The position numbers and the translations under genes are program-made. A stretch of 42,602 bases of DNA from Cecembia lonarensis LW9 (GTDB taxonomy: Bacteria; Bacteroidota; Bacteroidia; Cytophagales; Cyclobacteriaceae). The first letter of the stretch is position 1. Every line of letters starts with the position of its first letter. This document shows, piece after piece, positions 1 to 8,362 of the stretch. The notes under the pieces were generated by a model that made no database searches, had not been told where the DNA came from, and was given only the letters and a program-made list of their open reading frames with translations. The DNA is taken from positions 1-42,602 of the forward strand of contig NZ_AMGM01000034.1 in the NCBI RefSeq assembly GCF_000298295.1. Direction: 5' to 3'.

Positions 1-15
1 AAAGTAGCAAGAACC

Positions 16-42
16 AAGAGACAGTCACGAAGACTGTCTCTT
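16..42. terminator. Intergenic hairpin, probable terminator
   Basis: An 11-bp perfect stem (AAGAGACAGTC at 16-26, GACTGTCTCTT at 32-42) with a 5-base loop lies just past the stop of the minus-strand cytochrome gene. It has no long T run on either side, so Rho-independent function is likely but not certain. It could also serve a gene entering from the left of the window. Confidence 0.6.
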
Positions 43-48
43 CGTATT

Positions 49-1020
49 TCAAATATTAGGCTTGAATTTTTCCACATAATTCTCCACGGGAGGTAAAGAC
101 TTTAAATAGGCAAAAATGGCCTCCAGATCACGTTCTTTCATGCCGGCATACATTACCCAAGGCATGATGGTTTGGAATTCACCTGGACCCACTTTTTCCG
201 GCACATAATGCTCTCCATACATTTTGAATCTTTGCACAAACATTTCAGAAGTCCAGTTTCCAATCCCACTAGGATGGGGGGTGAGATTGGGAGTTGTCAG
301 TATTCCATCAGGAAATTCAAAAGACCTACCTCCGGCCAATTTTTCACCAACATAACTTCCATTTTCAAATGCCGTGTGGCAATCTGCACAGGCAGAAGCA
401 TTGACCAGATAGCCTCCATAGGCCACTTGATCATTAGGGTCAGGTTTTTTGGTAAAAGAAGCTTTGGCTGGCATGGTCCTTAAAATCAAATTGAAGGGGA
501 AATCCGCTTTTGATTTGGGATGATTGGTTTCTATGGGGTCTAATGTTCTCAAAAAGGCAATGACAGCTTCCACATCTTCAGGATCAATCAAGCCATAACT
601 ATGATACGGCATGACTGGGAAAATTGGGCTTCCGTCTTTCCTTACCCCTGTTGTGATAAGACGAAACAATTCTCCATCGGTCCAATCACCGACACCATAA
701 GGAGTAATATTTGGGGAGATAAATACACCTGGGAAACCCATGGTCTGATCAAATCTTTCACCACCTGAAATTTCTGTTCCCGGAACTGGTGGACCAGAGA
801 ATAGGCTGTAGTCCCTCACTGAATGACAATCTACACACATCATCACATGGTAAGCCAGATATTTTCCATGCTCGACTTTCTCAGGGGTAATTTCTACTTT
901 GAGATCTTCAGGAGCAGGTCCCACATTGGGTAGGGCAAAACTGATGTAAGAAACCGCTGCAATGATTACGATGAACAATACACTGACAGCATAAGCCAGA
1001 ATTTTTAAAAACTTTTTCAT
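49..1020 (-). CDS. Membrane-anchored diheme cytochrome c
   Basis: This is a 323-residue c-type cytochrome that probably shuttles electrons at the periplasmic face of the inner membrane. An N-terminal hydrophobic segment (about residues 8-30) serves as signal or anchor. Two heme-binding motifs follow, CVDCH at 62-66 and CADCH at 211-215, one in each half, so the protein is two cytochrome c domains in tandem. Methionines in MP motifs downstream of each (near 137 and in the C-terminal MPW) are candidate axial ligands. The layout resembles the cytochrome subunits of membrane alcohol or sugar dehydrogenases, but no dehydrogenase gene is adjacent, so the partner is unknown. An in-frame ATG at 1089 would add 23 polar residues before the signal and cross the hairpin at 1084-1103. 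I therefore prefer the ATG at 1020. Confidence 0.85.
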   Translation of the reverse strand: MKKFLKILAYAVSVLFIVIIAAVSYISFALPNVGPAPEDLKVEITPEKVEHGKYLAYHVMMCVDCHSVRDYSLFSGPPVPGTEISGGERFDQTMGFPGVFISPNITPYGVGDWTDGELFRLITTGVRKDGSPIFPVMPYHSYGLIDPEDVEAVIAFLRTLDPIETNHPKSKADFPFNLILRTMPAKASFTKKPDPNDQVAYGGYLVNASACADCHTAFENGSYVGEKLAGGRSFEFPDGILTTPNLTPHPSGIGNWTSEMFVQRFKMYGEHYVPEKVGPGEFQTIMPWVMYAGMKERDLEAIFAYLKSLPPVENYVEKFKPNI

Positions 1021-1083
1021 AATGTCGACGGGTTTGTTGGTTTTGAATGTGGGATCCAATTTCCGTAAACCTGCTTTCAAATG

Positions 1084-1103
1084 AATCACCCATTTGGGTG
1101 ATT
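1084..1103. terminator. Short perfect hairpin between regulator and cytochrome genes
   Basis: AATCACCC (1084-1091) and GGGTGATT (1096-1103) form a perfect 8-bp stem around ATTT. It lies in the 102-base gap between the stop of the TPR-LuxR gene and the start of the cytochrome gene on the same strand. It could end the first transcript or be a protein-binding palindrome. No T run follows in the minus direction. Confidence 0.4.
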
Positions 1104-1122
1104 TTAAAAGCTGACCAAAAAA

Positions 1123-2694
1123 TCAGAAGCTTCTTAACTTATGAATCAAATCGGTTCTGTTCAGTGCATTGGTCTTGGAAAACACGTTTTTTAAATGGGT
1201 CTTTACTGTGTTTTCACTCACAAAAAGTCTGGCAGCTATTTCACTATTGGTGAGTCCTTCTTCCACAAGTCTTACAATCTCACTTTCTCTATTGGTGAGT
1301 GGACTCAATAGTTTGGTATTAATTTTTTTGAAATCCAGCTCTAAGCTGGGCCGGATGATTTCTGGCTGAACCAAAACAGGGCTGAGTTTTTCCTTTTTTC
1401 TGAATTTAAAAAAGTAATAAACTGTACCCAAAGAGGCCATGACAAGAAAGATAATCAGAAAAATGAATCGGCTTTTTTGAGACTTTTCTTTAGCCAATTG
1501 TAATTCCTGCATTTGGATGATTTTGTCTTTTTCAATCGTCTCAAATCTTGCCTGCATTTCTTCAATCGCCCATTGGCGCTGTTCATTATTGATGCTGTCA
1601 TTGATACTGTTATAAGCCTTCCAATAGGCAACCGATTGGGAGGGCTGATTGAGTAATTCATAGGCAGTTGCCATTTCCCTATTTACCTGTCTTTGAAGCT
1701 CTAACCTTTCGGTTTCTTTAACCATTTCATAAGCCTCAAGCAGTTTTTGCATGCCTATTTCCGGAGCACCGGAACGCAATTCTATCATACCTAAATAGGT
1801 CAAGGCGGATATTTTTTCGAAGACATTAGAAGGTTTTAGCTTTTTTAACCCATCATTCAGGAAGGTTTTGGCATCCTCGTATCTATCTAAATTGTAGTAG
1901 GCAACGCCTTGGCCTATTTTTACCTCTGCAAGATTGTGTTCCTGCTTGGTGTTTTGTAATAATTTTTCAGCATCAGAAAATTCCTGAAGACTTTTATCAT
2001 AATCATAGGTGTAAGAATGGAGTAAGCCTAAGTTATATTTGGAGTTAATGATGCCTATGGTATCTTTATTTGCCATCTTTATTTCTAGGGATTGTTGATA
2101 GATGTCCAACGCCCTTTTAAAATTTCTTCTTTGTCTGTGGATGACGCCGAGGTTATTGAGACTTTGTGCAATTCCTTCCTGATAATTTATTTTTTCCGAA
2201 AGTGTAAAGGCATCTTGATAATAAGCTATGGCCTCTTTTAGTCTGCTTTGATAGTAATGGGCTACTCCTAATGCGTTGATTAATTTGGACATACTTAAAC
2301 TATCCTGAATTGCAAAGGAAATTTCATAAGCAGCCTGAAGTGAGCTTACGGATGCCTCAAAATTGTCCATAAATTCTTCTGCAAGTGCTTTTTGGTAAAG
2401 CGTCCAAATTTCCCCGCTGGGAAATCCCAGCTCTTTGGAAAGCTGTATTCCCAATTCGCTGAAGTATAGGGCGGAATCCAAATTTTTATCCAGATAGTAA
2501 AAAGCCAAGTCCCTATAAATCCAAACCATTTGAGTATCCCTTTTACTTTTTTTTAAATCATCGAGTAATTGAGGGATTTCATTTTGAGCGGATAATCTAA
2601 AGGTTATCAGACTTGTAAATGTCAATAGATAGAAAAATCTTGAAAAATAGGACTTTTGATTTTTAATATTTCTGGACAAATCAACCTTTTCCAT
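1123..2694 (-). CDS. Transmembrane TPR-LuxR transcriptional regulator
   Basis: This 523-residue protein has a hydrophobic N-terminal segment (about 18-36, ending in a plausible signal cleavage after LSA). A long array of TPR-like helical repeats follows (about 40-370), then a charged coiled-coil stretch and a single membrane helix near 416-437. The last 60 residues are a LuxR/GerE helix-turn-helix (LTNRESEIVRLVEEG..., SENTVKTHLKNVF). The order predicts a periplasmic TPR sensor linked through the membrane to a cytoplasmic DNA-binding domain. Proteins of this plan are common in Bacteroidota, and their ligands and targets are mostly unknown. It has no receiver domain or kinase partner here. The cytochrome gene 102 bases downstream is the nearest possible target, but that is inference. 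Confidence 0.88.
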   Translation of the reverse strand: MEKVDLSRNIKNQKSYFSRFFYLLTFTSLITFRLSAQNEIPQLLDDLKKSKRDTQMVWIYRDLAFYYLDKNLDSALYFSELGIQLSKELGFPSGEIWTLYQKALAEEFMDNFEASVSSLQAAYEISFAIQDSLSMSKLINALGVAHYYQSRLKEAIAYYQDAFTLSEKINYQEGIAQSLNNLGVIHRQRRNFKRALDIYQQSLEIKMANKDTIGIINSKYNLGLLHSYTYDYDKSLQEFSDAEKLLQNTKQEHNLAEVKIGQGVAYYNLDRYEDAKTFLNDGLKKLKPSNVFEKISALTYLGMIELRSGAPEIGMQKLLEAYEMVKETERLELQRQVNREMATAYELLNQPSQSVAYWKAYNSINDSINNEQRQWAIEEMQARFETIEKDKIIQMQELQLAKEKSQKSRFIFLIIFLVMASLGTVYYFFKFRKKEKLSPVLVQPEIIRPSLELDFKKINTKLLSPLTNRESEIVRLVEEGLTNSEIAARLFVSENTVKTHLKNVFSKTNALNRTDLIHKLRSF

Positions 2695-2808
2695 GGTTAT
2701 TTATTGATTTAATAATGAAGTAAAATCAGATTTTCAAAACTTTTATTTCGGTTTAATTTGTTTATAGAGAAAAAAATACTGAAAAATATGGAGTAAATAA
2801 AGCTTTTG
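2695..2808. other. AT-rich intergenic gap, probable regulator promoter region
   Basis: These 114 bases separate the btuD-like stop from the start of the TPR-LuxR gene on the same strand. I found no exact TAnnTTTG box on the minus strand and no strong terminator hairpin. The AT-richness fits a promoter for the regulator, but no specific element can be assigned. Confidence 0.3.
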
Positions 2809-3822
2809 TTAGTTTTTTTCGGCCGCGTTTCCTTTCTTTAAAAAATCAATAAGTGCTTTAATTTGGTGGAATTTGGTTTCATTTTTCCCATCCTTAAAAA
2901 TCAACTCAAAGGGGTTCTCTTTCAAAATTAAATTTTGGTCTTCAGGTAATGTAGTGATATGGTTTTTTATTAAGGCCAGTTCAAGCCATTTTTTGATTGA
3001 AGCAGGGCCATCAATGTTGATTTTTAAAATTTCAACTTTCCTTTTGATTTTTCCGGAATCCCGGTCAAAATAAAGTTGATGGGATGGGAGTAAGAGGTCT
3101 AAGTTTTGCTGAATAATCAAATCCTCAGGTAAACCGGAAACCAATGGGCTGCCACATGGCATCAGCCAGAATTCATCTGCAGTTTCTATGGCTATTTCCA
3201 AGTCATGGGTGGTGATCAAAATGGCCTTGTTTTCTTCACGGGCGATACTTTTTAACAGGTGCATGATTTCCAAGCGGTTTACCAGATCCAAATGGGCGGT
3301 AGGCTCGTCCAATAATAAAATTTCTCCATCCTGTGCCAAGGCCCTGGCAATCATTACTTTTTGCAATTGTCCGTCACTCAATTCAGTAAGGGGTCGATCG
3401 GCCAAATACAGAATATTTGTTGCTTTAATGGCATTGTCCACCTTATTTTGATCTTCAGGCGCTAATTTTCCCAACCAGCTGGTATGTGGGATGCGCCCAA
3501 GCTCCACCAATTGTCTGACGCTAATTGAGCCCAATCGGATCTTGTCTGTGAGCACTATTGCGATTTTCTTGGAAATTTCCCGCAGACCGTATTGCTGAAT
3601 GGGCTTGCCTTCCAAGTAAATCTGCCCATGAAGAGGTGGCAACTGACCCATGATGGTTTTGATCAAGGTGGATTTTCCGACCCCATTGGGCCCCAGTAGA
3701 CAGGTAAGTTTTCCTTTTTCCAATGCAAAATCAAGATTTTCGGCAATGGTATTGACCTGTTTTCCCTTTAGGTAGCCTAAGTTCAGGTTGGACGCGGTCA
3801 ATATGATTGGATTACTTGCCAT
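2809..3822 (-). CDS. btuD: ABC transporter ATPase, cobalamin/Fe-siderophore type
   Basis: This is the cytoplasmic ATPase of a type II importer. It shows Walker A (GPNGVGKS, 44-51), an ABC signature with D in place of the first G after Ser (LSDGQ, 148-152), Walker B (ILLLDEP, 168-174) and the switch histidine in TTHD. FepC/BtuD proteins are usually about 250-270 residues. This one is 337, with an extra C-terminal stretch of roughly 80 residues, rich in Lys, Ile and Asn, that matches no domain I recognise. Its ATG overlaps the stop of the permease gene by one base (TGATG pattern), which indicates translational coupling. The assignment to cobalamin rests on the divergent riboswitch-btuB unit. 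Ferric siderophore transport is the alternative. Confidence 0.85.
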   Translation of the reverse strand: MASNPIILTASNLNLGYLKGKQVNTIAENLDFALEKGKLTCLLGPNGVGKSTLIKTIMGQLPPLHGQIYLEGKPIQQYGLREISKKIAIVLTDKIRLGSISVRQLVELGRIPHTSWLGKLAPEDQNKVDNAIKATNILYLADRPLTELSDGQLQKVMIARALAQDGEILLLDEPTAHLDLVNRLEIMHLLKSIAREENKAILITTHDLEIAIETADEFWLMPCGSPLVSGLPEDLIIQQNLDLLLPSHQLYFDRDSGKIKRKVEILKINIDGPASIKKWLELALIKNHITTLPEDQNLILKENPFELIFKDGKNETKFHQIKALIDFLKKGNAAEKN

Positions 3823-4853
3823 CAGAATTCTTTGGAAAAATTTCTACGTAAAATCAACCATATCACCATAGGCGCCCCGATAAGGGTAGTTACCGCATTG
3901 ATGGGCAAGGTCTGTGCAGATCCCGGGAGTTGGCTGATGGCATCGCAAAGTAGCAATATAATCGCCCCCACCAATGCAGACCCTGGAAGTAGAACTTTGT
4001 GGTCTGCCGTTTTGAATATCAATCTGGCCATATGGGGTACTGCAATTCCAACAAAAGCAATTGGGCCACAAAAAGCTGTTGCACTTCCAGCCAAAATTCC
4101 CGTGCTGATGATCATTGCCCAGCGTAAACCTGAGATATTAATGCCCATGCTTTCTGCATAAGCTTCTCCCATTAACATGGCATTGTAGGATTTCACCCTA
4201 TATAGTACAGGAATAATCCCAATGAGCGAAGCAATAGAGAAGCCGGTCAATTGAGCATAGGAAGTGCCTCCCAGACTGCCCATGGACCAAATGGTAAATA
4301 ATTTCAATTGCTCTGCCTCAGAAAAGTAAGCCAACACAGAAATCAATGCCGAAACTGCAGAACCAAACATTAGGCCGACAATCAGTAGGGTCATGCTGTC
4401 TTTTACCTTCCAGGCGGTTAAGCTGATGAGGAGAAGTACCAAAATACCCCCCAAACTGGCAGCCAGAATGATGGACCATATGCCCAAGCCTCCCTGATAA
4501 ATGGCCCAACCAAAAGCGGAACTTGCCATCAACAAGATGGCAACACCCAAACCTGCACCTGAACTGATGCCCAACACATATGGGCCAGCCAATGGATTTC
4601 TAAAAAAAGTCTGCATTTGTAAACCACTTACCGATAAACTGACCCCTGCCAAGATAGCGGTCAATGCCTTGGGAAGGCGATATTCTATCAGGATCGTTTC
4701 CCATGAGGTTTTTGGAAGCGGTTTTCCTATCAGCCTACCTGCAATTTCCGAAAATGGGATTTGCACCGAACCTATGGAAAGGTTCAGTACAAAGAGCAGC
4801 AAACAAAGCAGCAGGCCCAAAAGGAAAAGCAGGTATGGGGGATTATTTTTCAT
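3822..4853 (-). CDS. btuC: ABC transporter permease, FecCD/BtuC family
   Basis: This 343-residue integral membrane protein has about nine or ten hydrophobic helices and the FecCD family marks: a PLAGPYVLGISSGAGLG segment in the first third and a GPIAFVGIAVPHMARL segment in the last third, the latter next to the ATPase coupling region. It would form the inner-membrane channel of the importer with the downstream ATPase. The start ATG overlaps the upstream binding-protein gene by 11 bases and the stop overlaps the ATPase start, so the three genes form one tight operon. The length is normal for the family. Substrate is inferred from context to be cobalamin. Confidence 0.9.
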   Translation of the reverse strand: MKNNPPYLLFLLGLLLCLLLFVLNLSIGSVQIPFSEIAGRLIGKPLPKTSWETILIEYRLPKALTAILAGVSLSVSGLQMQTFFRNPLAGPYVLGISSGAGLGVAILLMASSAFGWAIYQGGLGIWSIILAASLGGILVLLLISLTAWKVKDSMTLLIVGLMFGSAVSALISVLAYFSEAEQLKLFTIWSMGSLGGTSYAQLTGFSIASLIGIIPVLYRVKSYNAMLMGEAYAESMGINISGLRWAMIISTGILAGSATAFCGPIAFVGIAVPHMARLIFKTADHKVLLPGSALVGAIILLLCDAISQLPGSAQTLPINAVTTLIGAPMVIWLILRRNFSKEF

Positions 4854-5997
4854 CCAATCGGGTGTAAAAATAAAGACTATAATTGGGCAATTGCTCCGGA
4901 TAAAGAATTTTGATCAAGTCCTGCAAGATCAGATCAGGGCGTAGATAACCCAGTTCGAAATACTCAATACCACCTGTCGCCCCTTTCTTGAGTGTGTAAG
5001 TATATACCTTGCCTTCCTGAAAAGCTTTGAAATATTGATACCTAGGATCAGCCTGTCCCATATCAAATAGTGTTTTATGGTCTGCAGCGCCAATCCAAAT
5101 GCTTGCGTCTTGGGCTTTTTCAAGTACGTATTCATAACTCAACTGAAGACTTCCTGTGCCTGGTTGGGTCTTAAAAATATAATCTCCACCAGCCGCCTCT
5201 AATAATTGAGCACCCCAACTTTCCGCCCCAGGAGCATACCAAATGTCATTGTACATGATCCCCGATATTACTGTTGGTTTGATGTTTTCCCCATCTTGAA
5301 TAAGTTCAGAAGCGTTAAGATAGGCCATTTTTATTGCTTCAAAAATGCTGTTTGCCTTTTCCCATTTCCCTAACAATGTACCTGTAAATTTGACCCATTC
5401 TGCCCTGCCCAATGGGTGTTGTTCCAAATATTCCCCATTAATCGGAGCGGCAATCCCCGCCTGTTTGAACAATTCCAAACTTCTCAAGTCTTCTCCTAAG
5501 GTTGAAATCATGATCAAGTCTGGCTCTAGGTCCACGGCCAATTCAAAATTGGTTTGGGCCCCTCTGCCCAAATCCTTTATCCTATTTTGGGCAATTAAGT
5601 CACGTACCTTTTCCGAAGAAATCAAGTCGAGGTTAGGGAAGCCCACCAATAGTTCTGATTGATCCAGGTACTCCAGATGCGGGATATGGGTGGTGGAAGT
5701 AAGTATAACCTTTTCTACAGGCAAAGTAATGACTGCGTCAAACTTTCCTTGCGGTTTATCACTCTCTTTATCCTCTTTAATCAAATATCTAAAGGGTTCA
5801 TGGCTTCCGGGGAAGGCCTGCGAAACTTCGATCAGTTTGTATCCATTGCCCTGAAAAACCTTGAATCCCTTGGCAAATTCCATAGGGATTTCTTCCAGAT
5901 CAACATCCAATTTCCCTGGTGGAGCATGGCAGGAAAAAAGAAGAAAGGAAATAGAAAAGATAATTAAAAGGATAGTCTTTGATAGTAAGCCACTCAT
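4843..5997 (-). CDS. btuF: Substrate-binding lipoprotein of ABC importer, BtuF-like
   Basis: This 384-residue protein has a type II signal peptide (hydrophobic 6-22, lipobox LFSC with Cys23), so it should be a periplasm-facing lipoprotein. The rest fits the periplasmic binding protein type of vitamin B12 and siderophore importers: an N-terminal lobe with TSTTHIPHLEYLDQ, the NRIKDLG and DLEPDLIM segments typical of that fold, and a C-terminal lobe with GAESWGAQLLEAAGGDYIF. It is the first gene of the three-gene operon. A perfect TAnnTTTG box lies 24 bases upstream of the ATG. No riboswitch precedes it on this strand, unlike the divergent receptor gene. Confidence 0.87.
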   Translation of the reverse strand: MSGLLSKTILLIIFSISFLLFSCHAPPGKLDVDLEEIPMEFAKGFKVFQGNGYKLIEVSQAFPGSHEPFRYLIKEDKESDKPQGKFDAVITLPVEKVILTSTTHIPHLEYLDQSELLVGFPNLDLISSEKVRDLIAQNRIKDLGRGAQTNFELAVDLEPDLIMISTLGEDLRSLELFKQAGIAAPINGEYLEQHPLGRAEWVKFTGTLLGKWEKANSIFEAIKMAYLNASELIQDGENIKPTVISGIMYNDIWYAPGAESWGAQLLEAAGGDYIFKTQPGTGSLQLSYEYVLEKAQDASIWIGAADHKTLFDMGQADPRYQYFKAFQEGKVYTYTLKKGATGGIEYFELGYLRPDLILQDLIKILYPEQLPNYSLYFYTRLDEK

Positions 5998-6020
5998 GTT
6001 GAGGATTTAAATTTTAGTCT

Positions 6021-6028
6021 CAAAGATA
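6021..6028 (-). promoter_or_regulatory. Predicted -7 box of btuFCD operon
   Basis: Read on the minus strand this is TATCTTTG, an exact match to the Bacteroidota -7 consensus TAnnTTTG, placed 24 bases before the btuF-like ATG. I see no convincing TTG -33 element at the usual spacing. The leader would be very short, leaving no room for a riboswitch. Confidence 0.5.
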
Positions 6029-6048
6029 GTCAGTTAGATTAATTTTAA

Positions 6049-6056
6049 TATGTTTG
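6049..6056 (+). promoter_or_regulatory. Predicted -7 box of riboswitch-btuB operon
   Basis: TATGTTTG matches TAnnTTTG exactly. A transcript starting about 6 bases downstream (near 6062) would begin just at the 5' edge of the cobalamin riboswitch, which supports the call. No clear -33 TTG is visible. The box is about 20 bases from the divergent btuF promoter. Confidence 0.55.
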
Positions 6057-6059
6057 CAA

Positions 6060-6250
6060 AAGGAAAACGGTTCCCGAACCTTTTTGAAGCTCGGGATTAA
6101 AAGGGAATCCGGTGTAAAACCGGAGCTGTCCCCGCAACTGTAACCCCATCCTGCACTGCAGGTTAGTGACTTGCCATCCGCTAAGCCATTGCTCCGATTG
6201 ATCGGTGTGAGAAGGCCGGTAAGTCCAGGGAAGCCAGGAGACCTGCCATT
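6060..6250 (+). promoter_or_regulatory. Cobalamin (AdoCbl) riboswitch
   Basis: The conserved core of a cobalamin aptamer is plain: the CCGG-TGTAAAA-CCGG hairpin (6109-6123), the GCTGTCCCCGCAACTGTAA core (6125-6143), and the B12 box AGCCAGGAGACCTGCC (6232-6247). It is on the plus strand, directly after a TATGTTTG promoter box and upstream of the btuB-like receptor. Cobalamin binding normally lowers expression of the downstream uptake genes. The element ends about 180 bases before the btuB ATG, and that leader contains a further small hairpin and a short ORF that may form part of the expression platform. Exact ends are approximate. Confidence 0.95.
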
Positions 6251-6264
6251 TTTCTCCATATTCA

Positions 6265-6285
6265 AAGCTTTCGGGTGAAAGGCTG
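6265..6285 (+). promoter_or_regulatory. Hairpin downstream of cobalamin aptamer
   Basis: AGCTTTC and GAAAGGCT pair around GGGT, with one bulged G, right after the B12 box. It has no T run, so it is not an obvious terminator. It could take part in the expression platform of the riboswitch. Confidence 0.35.
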
Positions 6286-6302
6286 AGGTAAAATCTACTG
6301 AT

Positions 6303-6398
6303 ATGACTACTTTCTTTGCTGTATTTTCATCAAGAAAGCAAGCGCATTCATTTCATTCTATCTCAATGATTTACACGATGTGGCTTTGGATTAAATAA
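6303..6398 (+). CDS. Possible 31-residue leader ORF
   Basis: An ATG at 6303 opens a 31-codon frame ending in TAA at 6398, inside the leader between the cobalamin riboswitch and btuB. The predicted peptide starts MTTFFAVFSSRKQAHS and ends in an aromatic stretch (MIYTMWLWIK). I recognise no family. There is no clear ribosome binding site. It could be a real small protein, a translated leader that couples riboswitch state to btuB, or chance. It is 32 bases upstream of the btuB ATG. Confidence 0.25.
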   Translation: MTTFFAVFSSRKQAHSFHSISMIYTMWLWIK

Positions 6399-6430
6399 GT
6401 GTTTCACTTCATTTAATTCGAAAGGCATTG

Positions 6431-8362
6431 ATGGTTTGGTTGTTTTATCTAGTTCTGGGTTTCAATTCCTTGGATTCGCAGGCAGCTTTTAGCGAAAAGG
6501 CTGTAAGTCGATTTCTTGCGTCTTCAGTATTGCTTGATGAGCAGGCAATAGGAGATACAGTAGGATTGGAAGTGGTGGAGGTATTTTCTCCATCTTTGGA
6601 TAAGTATACCTATGGGCAACAGGTGAAAACCATCAATCAGGAAGATCTAAGGGACTTTCAGGGTTTGGGTCTGTCTGAATTGTTACAGCAGCGCACAGGG
6701 CTTTTTTTGAGGCAATATGGTCCTGGCATGTTGGCCTCACTTGCCATAAGGGGGACTTCTGCCGGTCATAATGCGGTTTTTTGGAATGGACTGCCCATCA
6801 ACAGTCCCTCTTTGGGGCAAACAGATTTTTCCATTTTGCCGGTAGGGGCATTTGATGAAGTGCAATTGCACTTTGGGAGTGGAGGCGCTTTGTACGGAAC
6901 GGATGCTATCGGTGGTGCGGTTCATCTGAATTCCAAACTGAAGTTTGGGCGGGGGCACTCGCTTCAGACGGATAGCAACTTCGGTAGTTTTGGAAGGTGG
7001 AACCAGGAGCTTCAATATACCTTTTCTAATGATAAAATTTCTTTGCGGACAAGGGCTTACAGAAATATAGCCGAAAATGATTTTCCATTCCGGAATTTAT
7101 CCAGACCAGGTACCCCTCTGGAAAGACAAGAACATGCAGCTTTCCAACAGGAAGGATTCTCCCAAGATCTGGCCTTTCAAATTAAGCCGAATCAGTTGAT
7201 AAGTAGCTCCTTTTGGTACAATCAAACCGAAAGGCAAATTCAGCCGGTCATGGGTTCCAATACCCAAGATTTGCAGGAGGACAGGAACCTGCGTTGGGTC
7301 TTGGATTATTTCAATTTTAAGGAAAATAAAACCTGGAATTTTAAAACCGGATTGGTCAAGGATCAATTGAACTTTAATGCCAGCGAAAACAGTACAAGCC
7401 AGTTCTTTCTAATCGGGGATTTGGACTGGAGTATCAGTCCTGTTATCTCAAGCAAATCAGGAATACGCTATACCCATGTCCAAGGTAGATTAAGTTCCTA
7501 CGCAGCGGAGGAAAATAGAATAGAGCTTTATCAAAATACCAATTTACATTTGAGGGAGGACCTTAATGTTTCTATTAACCTTCGTCAATTTATTTATGAT
7601 GGGACATTTGCACCCTTTACCCCAAGTCTAGGGGCTGAGTGGAAGATTTTTTCCCAATCCAAAAATGAATTGAAACTACAAGTAAATGGTGCCAGGAGCT
7701 TCAAAATCCCCACTTTAAATGACAGGTTCTGGGAACCGGGAGGAAATAGGGATTTATTGCCGGAGTCTTCCTGGAGTGCTGAGTTGGGCTTCTCTCATTT
7801 ATTCAGAATGGAAAATCTTCAGGTCAACCAACAACTCACTCATTACCGGATGTGGGTGGACAATTGGATCATATGGTTGCCAAGAGGGAATTTTTGGTCT
7901 CCCGAAAATATAAGAGAGGTTCATAATAAAGGATTGGAATATACTTTAGATGCCATTTATAAAATGGGTAGTTGGGGTTTAGAAATCCAGGGAAATTACA
8001 ACTGGGTAAGGGCAATCAATCAGACCAATACCTCTGAAAATGATAGGAGTATTGGCATGCAACTGCCCTATACACCCATCCATAAATTTCAATCACTTTT
8101 AGGTGTAAGCCGTGGACTGTTTCAAAGCTATATCAACTATCACTTCACCGGGTCCAGATTTGTCACCACGGACAATATATCCCAATTGCCTGACTATGCC
8201 CTTTGGGATTGGGGCCTTAGGATGGGAGAGTGGGAGTTAGGTGCAATTCAAGGGAGGCTGGGCTTTCAGATAAATAATGTTTTTAATACTTCTTACGAAG
8301 TGTTACGCCTTAGGGCCATGCCGGGAAGAAATTATCAATTAAATATACAAATCAGACTATGA
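6431..8362 (+). CDS. btuB: TonB-dependent outer membrane receptor, BtuB-like
   Basis: This 643-residue protein has a short signal peptide (about 1-19), a TonB plug domain (about 45-160, with LSELLQQRTGLFLRQYG and AIRGTSAGHNAVFWNG), and a beta-barrel that fills the rest, ending in an amphipathic last strand. It should carry cobalamin across the outer membrane using TonB energy. The evidence for cobalamin is the riboswitch directly upstream and the BtuG-like lipoprotein gene that overlaps its stop (ATGA). The frame can also be opened at a TTG three bases earlier, but the ATG at 6431 is the natural start. No N-terminal carboxypeptidase-like extension of the SusC type is present. Confidence 0.92.
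   Translation: MVWLFYLVLGFNSLDSQAAFSEKAVSRFLASSVLLDEQAIGDTVGLEVVEVFSPSLDKYTYGQQVKTINQEDLRDFQGLGLSELLQQRTGLFLRQYGPGMLASLAIRGTSAGHNAVFWNGLPINSPSLGQTDFSILPVGAFDEVQLHFGSGGALYGTDAIGGAVHLNSKLKFGRGHSLQTDSNFGSFGRWNQELQYTFSNDKISLRTRAYRNIAENDFPFRNLSRPGTPLERQEHAAFQQEGFSQDLAFQIKPNQLISSSFWYNQTERQIQPVMGSNTQDLQEDRNLRWVLDYFNFKENKTWNFKTGLVKDQLNFNASENSTSQFFLIGDLDWSISPVISSKSGIRYTHVQGRLSSYAAEENRIELYQNTNLHLREDLNVSINLRQFIYDGTFAPFTPSLGAEWKIFSQSKNELKLQVNGARSFKIPTLNDRFWEPGGNRDLLPESSWSAELGFSHLFRMENLQVNQQLTHYRMWVDNWIIWLPRGNFWSPENIREVHNKGLEYTLDAIYKMGSWGLEIQGNYNWVRAINQTNTSENDRSIGMQLPYTPIHKFQSLLGVSRGLFQSYINYHFTGSRFVTTDNISQLPDYALWDWGLRMGEWELGAIQGRLGFQINNVFNTSYEVLRLRAMPGRNYQLNIQIRL

Noticed and set aside
1021-1089. Longer start of the cytochrome c gene at 1089
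   Set aside because: It adds polar residues before the signal segment and crosses a hairpin. The ATG at 1020 gives a normal signal peptide.
4501-4944. 147-codon plus-strand ORF opposite the btuC/btuF junction
   Set aside because: It lies fully antisense to confident genes and its translation shows no domain or signal.
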